Shown piece after piece: positions 6,360 to 11,521 of a stretch of DNA of 11,521 nt. Source of the stretch: an uncultured Georgenia sp. (GTDB lineage: Bacteria > Actinomycetota > Actinomycetes > Actinomycetales > Actinomycetaceae). The notes under the pieces are model-generated. The model was not told the DNA's origin and searched no databases. It saw only the letters and a list, made by a program, of their open reading frames with translations. The position numbers and the translations under genes were made by a program. The stretch is from contig NZ_CALGNQ010000103.1 of the NCBI RefSeq assembly GCF_937958535.1, forward strand, positions 1 through 11,521. The letters run 5' to 3'. Numbering within the stretch: position 1 is the first letter of the stretch; every line of letters begins with the position of its first letter.

Positions 6360-7652
6360 ATGGCCGGGACGCTGAGCATCCTCGTCGCGGCCGTCCTCGC
6401 CTTCGTCTCCGGGCGTGTCCCGCTGGCCGTCGTCGCGGTCGGGGTCTCGCTCGCCCTGTGGGCGAGCGGTGTGCTCGACCTGGACCAGGCCCTGGCCGGG
6501 TTCGGCGATCCCACCGTGCTGTTCATCGCCTCGCTGTTCGTGGTCAGCGAGGCACTCGAGGCCACCGGCGTGACCGCCTGGGCCGGCAGCCAGGTGGTCC
6601 GCCGCGCCGGGACGACCCGCACCGCCGTCCTCGTCGCCGTCTGCCTCCTCGTCGCCGCCGTCACCGCGGTCATCACCGTCAACGGTGCGGTGGCCGCCCT
6701 CATCCCGATGGTCGTCGTCATCGCGACCCGGACCGGGATCCGGGTCTCCCACCTGCTGCTGCCCCTCGCCTTCGCCGCACACGCCGGCTCGATGCTCCTG
6801 CTCACCGGGACACCGGTGAACATCATCGTCAGCGAGGCCGCCGCAGACGCGGGTGGGCGGGGGTTCGGCTTCTTCGAGTTCGGGCTGGTCGGCGTCCCGC
6901 TCCTCGCCGGGACGATCCTCCTCCTCGTCCTCCTGGGCCGGTTCCTGCTGCCGGAGCGGGTCCCGAGCGAGCTGCCGCACGACCTCACCGCCGTCACCGG
7001 TGCGCTGCGCGACCAGTACGCCCTGCCGGCGGACGAGCAGCTCGCCGGCCCGGAACAGGGGATCGCCGAGGTCGTGGTGGCCCCCCGGTCGGCCCTGGCC
7101 GGGCTCCACGTCTTCCCCGGCATGGCCACCCCGAGCGGCGACCTCGTCGTCGTCGCCGTCCAGCGCGGGGGTGCGGACCTCACCGGCCCGGACTCGCGCC
7201 TCCAGCCGGGGGACACCCTCCTGCTGAGCGGGAGCTGGGAGCATCTCGAGCGGCACACCGCGGGCCCGGACGTGCTCGTCGTCACGCCGCCGGCGGAGCT
7301 GCGCCGGGGCGTCCCGCTCGGCCGCGGTGCCGGCCGTACCGTCGTCGTTCTCCTCGGCATGGTGCTCCTGCTCGCCACCGGTGCGGTCCCGCCCGCGGTC
7401 GCCGGCCTCCTCGCGGCATGCGCACTGGTCCTGTCCGGGGCGCTCACGCCCGTCCAGGCGTTCCGGAACATCGGCTGGTCCACCGTCGTCCTCGTCGCCG
7501 GGATGATCCCGCTGTCCACCGCGTTCGTCACCACCGGAGCGGCCGACGTCGCCCACGGCGTTCGGCGTGCGGCTCCTCATCGAGCTGGTGCTCGCGTGTT
7601 CGTGCCACCGCGCCGGGCTCAGCGCCGCGACGCGAGCAGCGCGGAGCGGTAA
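6360..7652 (+). CDS. SLC13/DASS-type anion permease with RCK_C-like domain, C-terminally truncated (probable pseudogene)
   Basis: The protein begins like an intact SLC13-family permease. Hydrophobic helices run from residue 4 to about 197, including the half-site motifs VNGAVAALIP (107-116) and TGTPVNIIVSEAA (149-161). A soluble RCK_C/TrkA_C-like domain follows (about 235-298, ending RLQPGDTLLLSGSWEHLERH). Helices then resume (about 327-395), through GWSTVVLVAGMIPLSTAFVTTGAAD. Homology-like sequence stops near residue 400. The last 30 residues are Arg/Pro-rich and not membrane-like, and the final 34 bases lie antisense over the end of tetR. The second-half SN-T motif and the remaining helices that this family needs are missing. 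A weakly hydrophobic stretch in the next frame (7561-7605) may be a frameshifted remnant. I expect no transport activity. The gene sits 12 bases after rnj, with only a weak Shine-Dalgarno-like GGGG. The substrate (carboxylate, sulfate or other anion) is unknown. Confidence 0.8.
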   Translation: MAGTLSILVAAVLAFVSGRVPLAVVAVGVSLALWASGVLDLDQALAGFGDPTVLFIASLFVVSEALEATGVTAWAGSQVVRRAGTTRTAVLVAVCLLVAAVTAVITVNGAVAALIPMVVVIATRTGIRVSHLLLPLAFAAHAGSMLLLTGTPVNIIVSEAAADAGGRGFGFFEFGLVGVPLLAGTILLLVLLGRFLLPERVPSELPHDLTAVTGALRDQYALPADEQLAGPEQGIAEVVVAPRSALAGLHVFPGMATPSGDLVVVAVQRGGADLTGPDSRLQPGDTLLLSGSWEHLERHTAGPDVLVVTPPAELRRGVPLGRGAGRTVVVLLGMVLLLATGAVPPAVAGLLAACALVLSGALTPVQAFRNIGWSTVVLVAGMIPLSTAFVTTGAADVAHGVRRAAPHRAGARVFVPPRRAQRRDASSAER

Positions 7653-8194
7653 CGCGTCTCCCGCTCCTCCGGCGTGCCCGGGAGCAGGCCCGCGAGCTCG
7701 AGGCTCACCAGCCCGTGCGCCAGCGACCACAGCCGCAGCGCCAGCTCGGTGGCGCCTTCCGGACGCTCGGTCCGGGGGAGGCGGGCGACGGCGTCGCGCA
7801 GCACGCCGAAGGTCGGGCGGACGACGGTGGGGACGTCGCCGGCCGGCTCGTCCGTCCCGGCGGCGCCGCCGAACATCACCCGGTAGAAGTGCGGGTTGGC
7901 CAGTGCGTTCTCCCGGTAGGCGAGGCCGAGCGCGAAGAGGTCCGCCGCGGGGTCGTCGGTGCGGGGCACCGCCGCCAGCCGGTCGGCGAAACGCCGGAAG
8001 CCCTCGTCGACGACGGCGCGGACCAGGCCGTCGCGGCCACCGAAGAGGGTGTAGACCGCCGCGGTCGTCGTGCCGGCGGCGGCGGCCAGCCGGCGCAGCG
8101 ACAGCCCCTGGCTGCCGCCCTCCGAGACGGCCGCGGAGGCGAGCTCGACGAGGGTGGCGCGCAGGGCGGCGTCGTGTGGTCTCGGTCGGGCCAT
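7619..8194 (-). CDS. TetR/AcrR family transcriptional regulator
   Basis: A 191-residue one-component repressor of normal TetR length. The N-terminal DNA-binding domain (about 8-60) shows the TetR helix-turn-helix, LSLRRLAAAAGTTTAAVYTLFGGRDGLVRAV, with the typical A-VY-LF-G-RD pattern. The rest is an alpha-helical ligand-binding and dimerisation domain with LALRLWSLAHGLVSLELAGLL near the end, a pattern common to TetR C-terminal domains of unknown ligand. I chose the ATG at 8194, which starts just before the HTH; longer in-frame starts would run through the operator and the divergent gene. No Shine-Dalgarno is present. A TAGACT hexamer 8 bases upstream suggests a nearly leaderless message. A perfect inverted repeat at 8229-8254 lies between this gene and the divergent membrane-protein gene and is the obvious operator for both. 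Its 3' end overlaps the aberrant end of the permease gene. Confidence 0.93.
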   Translation of the reverse strand: MARPRPHDAALRATLVELASAAVSEGGSQGLSLRRLAAAAGTTTAAVYTLFGGRDGLVRAVVDEGFRRFADRLAAVPRTDDPAADLFALGLAYRENALANPHFYRVMFGGAAGTDEPAGDVPTVVRPTFGVLRDAVARLPRTERPEGATELALRLWSLAHGLVSLELAGLLPGTPEERETRYRSALLASRR

Positions 8195-8202
8195 GGAAGG
8201 GG

Positions 8203-8208
8203 AGTCTA
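8203..8208 (-). promoter_or_regulatory. Candidate -10 box of tetR
   Basis: On the minus strand TAGACT (TANNNT) ends 8 bases before the tetR ATG. A second copy of the same eight-base element (GAGTCTAA on the plus strand) occurs at 8225-8232, at the edge of the palindrome, so a second start point is possible. With a -10 here the palindrome at 8229-8254 would cover the -35 region, which fits autorepression. Confidence 0.42.
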
Positions 8209-8213
8209 AGGCG

Positions 8214-8243
8214 TTGACACACGCGAGTCTAACACTGTTAGAT
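8214..8243 (+). promoter_or_regulatory. Promoter of the small membrane protein gene
   Basis: A perfect -35 hexamer TTGACA lies at 8214-8219. An AT-rich -10 candidate, TTAGAT at 8238-8243 (18-base spacer), lies inside the inverted repeat; TAGATA one base on is an alternative. Transcription would start near 8250, giving a leader of about 29 bases that contains the Shine-Dalgarno GAGGGGG at 8266-8272, 6 bases before the GTG. This is the only consensus -35 that I found in the window. Overlap of the -10 with the palindrome predicts direct repression. Confidence 0.6.
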
Positions 8244-8254
8244 AACAGTGTTAG
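8229..8254. promoter_or_regulatory. TetR operator: perfect 26-bp inverted repeat
   Basis: The left arm CTAACACTGTTA (8229-8240) and the right arm TAACAGTGTTAG (8243-8254) are exact reverse complements around a two-base centre GA. The element is strikingly AT-rich compared with the surrounding DNA. It sits in the tetR/membrane-protein divergent gap, overlaps the forward -10, and lies just upstream of the tetR -10. Size, symmetry and position are what TetR-family operators show. Binding by this TetR is inferred. Confidence 0.8.
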
Positions 8255-8278
8255 GAAAGCCTTCCGAGGGGGTTCGCC

Positions 8279-8689
8279 GTGCTCGAGCTGTCCCAGCCCG
8301 CCCTGTCGACCGCCGGGATCGCCGTGCTCGCGGCGACCACGGTCACCAGTGGCGGCTACTTCATGACCAGGGTGGTGACCGCCCGCGTGCCGGCCACCCC
8401 GTTCCAGAGGTCCTTCTTCCGCGCCGGACACGCGCACGCGGGGGTGTTCATCATCCTCGGGCTCGTCTGCCTCCTGCTCACCGAGGCGACGTCCCTCACC
8501 GGTCCGTGGCAGTGGCTCGCCCGCACCGGCGCGCTCGTCGCGGCCATCCTCATGCCGGCCGGGTTCTTCTTCTCCGCCATGGGCCGCGGCCGCGAGCAGC
8601 CCAACCGGTTCGTCCTCCTGCTCCCGGTCGGGGCCGTGTTCCTCATCGGCGGCCTGGTCACCCTGGGGGTCGGGCTGCTGGCCGCCTGA
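8279..8689 (+). CDS. Small four-helix integral membrane protein of unknown function, TetR-controlled
   Basis: A 136-residue protein made almost wholly of four predicted membrane helices (about 9-31, 51-69, 79-101, 110-134) with short loops. I do not recognise a characterised family. Notable features are the motif RAGHAHAG (48-55) at the start of helix 2, with two histidines (H51, H53) that could bind a metal or haem or carry protons, and MPAGFFFSAMGRG (92-104) at the end of helix 3. There is no signal peptide beyond the first helix. The GTG start at 8279 follows a good Shine-Dalgarno GAGGGGG (8266-8272). Its promoter overlaps the TetR palindrome, so it is probably induced when the regulator meets its ligand, as TetR-linked membrane proteins often are. 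Transport, stress or redox roles are possible, but nothing in the sequence decides. A promoter for ftsK must lie downstream, as ftsK begins 116 bases after this stop. Confidence 0.8.
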   Translation: MLELSQPALSTAGIAVLAATTVTSGGYFMTRVVTARVPATPFQRSFFRAGHAHAGVFIILGLVCLLLTEATSLTGPWQWLARTGALVAAILMPAGFFFSAMGRGREQPNRFVLLLPVGAVFLIGGLVTLGVGLLAA

Positions 8690-8771
8690 GCCCGGGAGGC
8701 GCGCCACAATCACGCGCACCTGCGTGTCCGCCGGGCGGCGGCGGGGTCCTATGTGGTTCAGTGGTCTCGCT

Positions 8772-8790
8772 GGTGCGTCGGCGACGCACC
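8772..8790 (+). promoter_or_regulatory. Perfect hairpin in the ftsK leader
   Basis: GGTGCGTC (8772-8779) and GACGCACC (8783-8790) are exact inverse complements with a GGC loop. The dyad ends 2 bases before the ftsK Shine-Dalgarno. As RNA it would be a stable 8-bp stem at the ribosome entry site or near the 5' end; as DNA it could be an operator. The rest of the 116-base gap (8690-8805) shows only weak -10 candidates: CACAAT at 8704-8709 and TATGTG at 8750-8755. Confidence 0.45.
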
Positions 8791-8792
8791 GC

Positions 8793-8800
8793 TTGGAGGA
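8793..8800 (+). promoter_or_regulatory. Ribosome binding site of ftsK
   Basis: TTGGAGGA is a strong Shine-Dalgarno with 5 bases between it and the ATG at 8806. It fixes that ATG as the start, against several upstream in-frame GTG and ATG codons. Confidence 0.8.
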
Positions 8801-8805
8801 CTCAC

Positions 8806-11433
8806 ATGGCGACCCGTACGACTTCCCCCGCACGGTCCGCCCGGTCGAGCAGGCCGAGCAGGAGCGCGGCCACCCGAGCCGGTGGACGGTCGAGTCGCGC
8901 CCCGAGCAAGCCGCGTGCCCCGTGGCCGGTCCGGATGGTGCGCGGGCTGTGGTTGGGGATCGCCCACGTCATCGGAGGGACCCTGCGTCGGATGGGAAGT
9001 GGTGCCCGCGGGCTCGACCCCGCGCTGCGCAAGGACGGGGTGGCCCTGCTACTGCTCGCACTGGCGATCATCGTCGCCGCCCGCGAGTGGTTCGGCCTCT
9101 CCGGGGCGGCGGGCACGGTCATCCACGCCGTCACCGCCGGGAGCGTGGGCCTGCTCGCCGTGCTGCTCCCCGTCGTCCTCGTCGTCCTCGCGGTGCGGCT
9201 CATGCGCCACCCCGAGCGCAGCGCCGACAACGGCCGGGTGACGATCGGCATCTCCATCGGGGTGGTCGCCGTCACCGGCATCATCCACGTCGCCCGCGGC
9301 GTCCCCAGCCCGCGGGAGGACTTCGCCGCCGTCCAGGACGCCGGCGGCCTCGTGGGCTGGCTGCTCGGCACCCCGCTGACCGTGCTCCTCAGCGAGTGGG
9401 TCGCCATCCCCGTCCTCGCGCTGCTCGCCTTCTTCTCCGTCCTCATCGTCACCGCCACCCCGGTGGCGGCCATCCCGCGCAGGCTCGCTGCGCTCACCCG
9501 TCGCGGCGCCCCCGCCGACACGTCCCCGCAGGAGGACGACCGCGCCGCCGCCCGCCCGCCCAAGCCGCGCCGTCGGACGAAGAAGACCGCTCCGGTCAGC
9601 CCCGGCGAGTACCACGGCGACGAGGCCTACACCCGCGCCGCGGAGACCGAGCCCGACCCCGAGGCGACCGCCGTCCTGGCCGGGAAGGGGCGCACCGGCC
9701 GGCGGCCCAAGCCGGCGCCGCAGCCCGAACCGGAGACCGCCGTCGTCGAGGAGGAGCTCACCGCCCCGCCCACGGAGCCGCTGCCCGCCCGCGCGGAGCA
9801 GCTCGAGCTCAGCCCCGACATCGTCTACCAGCTGCCCGCCGACGACCTCCTCGTCAAGGGCGCCCCGCACAAGGTGCGCTCGGCCGCCAACGACCGGGTG
9901 GTCGAGGCCCTGTCCAACGTCCTCGAGCAGTTCGACATCAACGCCAAGGTCACCGGCTTCTCCCGCGGTCCGACGGTGACCCGCTACGAGGTCGAGCTCG
10001 GGGCGGGCACCAAGGTCGAGCGGGTCACCGCGCTGAGCAAGAACATCGCCTATGCCGTCGCCAGCGCCGACGTGCGCATCCTCTCCCCGATCCCGGGCAA
10101 GTCCGCGATCGGGATCGAGATCCCCAACGCCGACCGGGAGACCGTGGCCCTGGGGGACGTGCTGCGCTCCTCGGCGGCGCGACGCACCGACCACCCGCTC
10201 GTCATCGGTGTGGGCAAGGACGTCGAGGGCGGCTACGTCGTCGCCAACCTGGCCAAGATGCCTCACCTCCTCGTCGCCGGCGCCACCGGCGCCGGTAAGT
10301 CGAGCTTCGTCAACTCGATGATCACCTCGATCATGATGCGCGCCACCCCGGAGGAGGTGCGCATGGTGCTCATCGACCCCAAGCGGGTGGAGCTGACGAT
10401 CTACGAGGGCATCCCGCACCTCATCACCCCGATCATCACCAACCCGAAGAAGGCGGCCGAGGCGCTGGACTGGGTGGTGCGGGAGATGGACGCCCGTTAC
10501 GACGACCTCGCCGCCTACGGGTACAAGCACATCGACGACTTCAACGCGGGTGTGCGGTCGGGCAAGGTGCGGCCGCTGCCCGGGTCCGAGCGAAAGATCA
10601 CCACCTACCCCTACCTCCTCGTCGTCGTCGACGAGCTCGCCGACCTCATGATGGTGGCCCCCCGCGACGTCGAGGCCTCCGTCCAGCGCATCACCCAGCT
10701 CGCCCGGGCCGCCGGCATCCACCTCGTGCTCGCCACGCAGCGGCCCAGCGTCGACGTCGTCACCGGGCTCATCAAGGCCAACGTCCCCTCCCGGCTGGCC
10801 TTCGCGACGTCCTCGCTCGCCGACTCCCGCGTCGTCCTCGACCAGCCGGGCGCCGAGAAGCTCATCGGCCAGGGTGACGCCCTGTTCCTGCCGATGGGGG
10901 CGCCCAAGCCGATGCGCGTCCAGGGGGCGTGGGTCACCGAGTCGGAGATCCATGCCGTCGTCGAGCACGTCAAGTCCCAGCTGCAGCCCTCCTACCGCGA
11001 GGACGTCGTCGCGCCCGCGGCGAAGAAGCAGGTCGACGAGGACATCGGCGACGACCTCGACCTCCTGCTCCAGGCCGCCGAGCTCGTCATCACCTCCCAG
11101 TTCGGCTCGACGTCGATGCTCCAGCGCAAGCTGCGTGTCGGTTTCGCCAAGGCGGGACGGCTCATGGACCTGCTCGAGTCGCGGGAGATCGTCGGCCCCT
11201 CGGAGGGCTCCAAGGCCCGCGAGGTGCTCGTCCAGCCCGAGGACCTGCCCGCCACCCTGGCGATGCTGCGCGGCGAGGATCCGCCGGCGAGCAGCGGCGA
11301 CGTGCCGTACGACGTCGCCGCCGAGGTGGACGAGACCACGGTGCTGCCTACCAGGGACGCCGCCGTGGCCGAGGACTACTACGACGACGACACCGTCTCC
11401 GACGAGGACGCCTGGAACCTCACCGGTCGCTGA
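8806..11433 (+). CDS. ftsK: DNA translocase FtsK/SpoIIIE
   Basis: FtsK is a membrane-anchored hexameric ATPase that pumps chromosomal DNA through the closing septum during division. The 875-residue protein starts with a basic, Ser/Arg-rich cytoplasmic tail (1-45), then has about four membrane helices (about 79-93, 112-132, 145-163, 198-218). A charged Pro/Glu linker follows to about residue 340. The motor domain has FSRGPTVTRYEVELGAG in its alpha part, the Walker A motif GATGAGKS (492-499), the Walker B motif VVVDEL (D609-E610), and the conserved DPKRVELTIYEGIPHL. The C-terminal gamma domain (about 746-815) has the winged helix TSMLQRKLRVGFAKAGRLMDLLESREIVGP, which reads polar DNA motifs. The acidic tail ends DEDAWNLTGR. 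Everything needed for function is present. The start is set by the Shine-Dalgarno at 8793-8800. In many actinobacteria ftsK follows RNase J closely; here the permease remnant and the TetR module separate them. Confidence 0.97.
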   Translation: MATRTTSPARSARSSRPSRSAATRAGGRSSRAPSKPRAPWPVRMVRGLWLGIAHVIGGTLRRMGSGARGLDPALRKDGVALLLLALAIIVAAREWFGLSGAAGTVIHAVTAGSVGLLAVLLPVVLVVLAVRLMRHPERSADNGRVTIGISIGVVAVTGIIHVARGVPSPREDFAAVQDAGGLVGWLLGTPLTVLLSEWVAIPVLALLAFFSVLIVTATPVAAIPRRLAALTRRGAPADTSPQEDDRAAARPPKPRRRTKKTAPVSPGEYHGDEAYTRAAETEPDPEATAVLAGKGRTGRRPKPAPQPEPETAVVEEELTAPPTEPLPARAEQLELSPDIVYQLPADDLLVKGAPHKVRSAANDRVVEALSNVLEQFDINAKVTGFSRGPTVTRYEVELGAGTKVERVTALSKNIAYAVASADVRILSPIPGKSAIGIEIPNADRETVALGDVLRSSAARRTDHPLVIGVGKDVEGGYVVANLAKMPHLLVAGATGAGKSSFVNSMITSIMMRATPEEVRMVLIDPKRVELTIYEGIPHLITPIITNPKKAAEALDWVVREMDARYDDLAAYGYKHIDDFNAGVRSGKVRPLPGSERKITTYPYLLVVVDELADLMMVAPRDVEASVQRITQLARAAGIHLVLATQRPSVDVVTGLIKANVPSRLAFATSSLADSRVVLDQPGAEKLIGQGDALFLPMGAPKPMRVQGAWVTESEIHAVVEHVKSQLQPSYREDVVAPAAKKQVDEDIGDDLDLLLQAAELVITSQFGSTSMLQRKLRVGFAKAGRLMDLLESREIVGPSEGSKAREVLVQPEDLPATLAMLRGEDPPASSGDVPYDVAAEVDETTVLPTRDAAVAEDYYDDDTVSDEDAWNLTGR

Positions 11434-11446
11434 CGCCTCCTCCCCG

Positions 11447-11521
11447 CCGACAGCTCACTTCCCCCCCGACAGCTCACTTCCCACCGAGCGCTGAGTTCCC
11501 ACCGACAGCTCAGTTCCCACC
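11447..11521. repeat. 18-bp tandem repeat array downstream of ftsK, running off the window
   Basis: Four consecutive units are visible: 11447-11465 (19 bases, with one extra C), 11466-11483, 11484-11501 and 11502-11519. A fifth begins at 11520. The consensus is CCGACAGCTCASTTCCCA. Unit 3 differs in the core (GAGCGCTGAG in place of GACAGCTCAS). The array begins 13 bases after the ftsK stop codon. On the minus strand, units 4, 3 and 2 read in frame as VGTELS-VGTQRS-VGSELS, then GGK and a stop, so it might be the end of a convergent repeat-containing ORF. A non-coding intergenic repeat is the simpler reading. The true copy number lies beyond the window. Confidence 0.85.

Noticed and set aside
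4524..8222. Very long open frame on the minus strand across rnj and the permease (over 1200 codons)
   Set aside because: Its product is Asp/Gly/Arg-rich with no domain pattern. It is the antisense shadow expected from high-GC third positions opposite real genes with clear motifs.
8248..8805. N-terminal extension of ftsK starting at 8248
   Set aside because: It would run out of frame through the whole small membrane protein gene. The strong Shine-Dalgarno at 8793-8800 points to the ATG at 8806.
8751..8805. Possible upstream ORF in the ftsK leader beginning at the ATG at 8751
   Set aside because: It does not terminate before ftsK but continues far into it out of frame, and it lacks a Shine-Dalgarno; no sign of a regulatory leader peptide.
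11447..11521. CRISPR array
   Set aside because: Units are contiguous 18-mers with no spacers and no cas genes nearby; this is a simple tandem repeat.

Overview
This window comes from a very GC-rich actinobacterium. Coding third positions are almost all G or C, and the order dapA, RNase J, then ftsK is one that I recall from actinobacteria, including mycobacteria. The style suggests a Micrococcales-type genome, but that is inference; no rRNA or other taxonomic marker is present. No tRNA, rRNA, CRISPR array, transposase or phage gene was seen.

Layout. Positions 3-947 (minus) hold a complete nucleoside hydrolase of the RihA/RihB type. Divergent from it, 1022-2998 (plus) carries two tandem, paralogous, soluble Ser/Thr protein kinases, each with a short conserved C-terminal tail and no PASTA or membrane region. 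A strong hairpin lies between them. A GNAT acetyltransferase (3017-3640, minus) converges on the second kinase. Divergent from the GNAT gene is an apparent operon: dapA (3766-4665), RNase J (4662-6347, overlapping dapA by four bases) and an SLC13-type permease (from 6360). The permease loses its C-terminal membrane half where a TetR gene (7619-8194, minus) abuts it. The TetR gene is divergent from a small four-helix membrane protein (8279-8689). Between these two lies a perfect 12+12 bp inverted repeat that overlaps a good promoter, which forms a self-contained regulator/target module. ftsK/spoIIIE (8806-11433) follows with its own leader hairpin and Shine-Dalgarno. The window ends in an 18-bp tandem repeat array (11447 to the edge).

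How the genes fit together. dapA (lysine/diaminopimelate synthesis), RNase J (RNA processing) and ftsK (chromosome translocation) are conserved housekeeping genes. The broken permease and the TetR/membrane-protein pair sit between RNase J and ftsK, where an accessory insertion or deletion seems to have occurred. The nucleoside hydrolase (nucleoside salvage), the kinase pair and the GNAT gene are probably separate transcription units.

A recurring feature is the promoter style. Six genes (nucleoside hydrolase, both kinases, GNAT, dapA, tetR) have a TANNNT-like -10 hexamer only 6-8 bases before an ATG or GTG and no Shine-Dalgarno, which fits leaderless mRNAs. RNase J, the small membrane protein and ftsK do have Shine-Dalgarno sequences. 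I see no clear multi-gene defence or biosynthetic system. The most interesting items are the kinase pair with altered catalytic loops, the TetR operator module beside the truncated permease, and the terminal repeat array.
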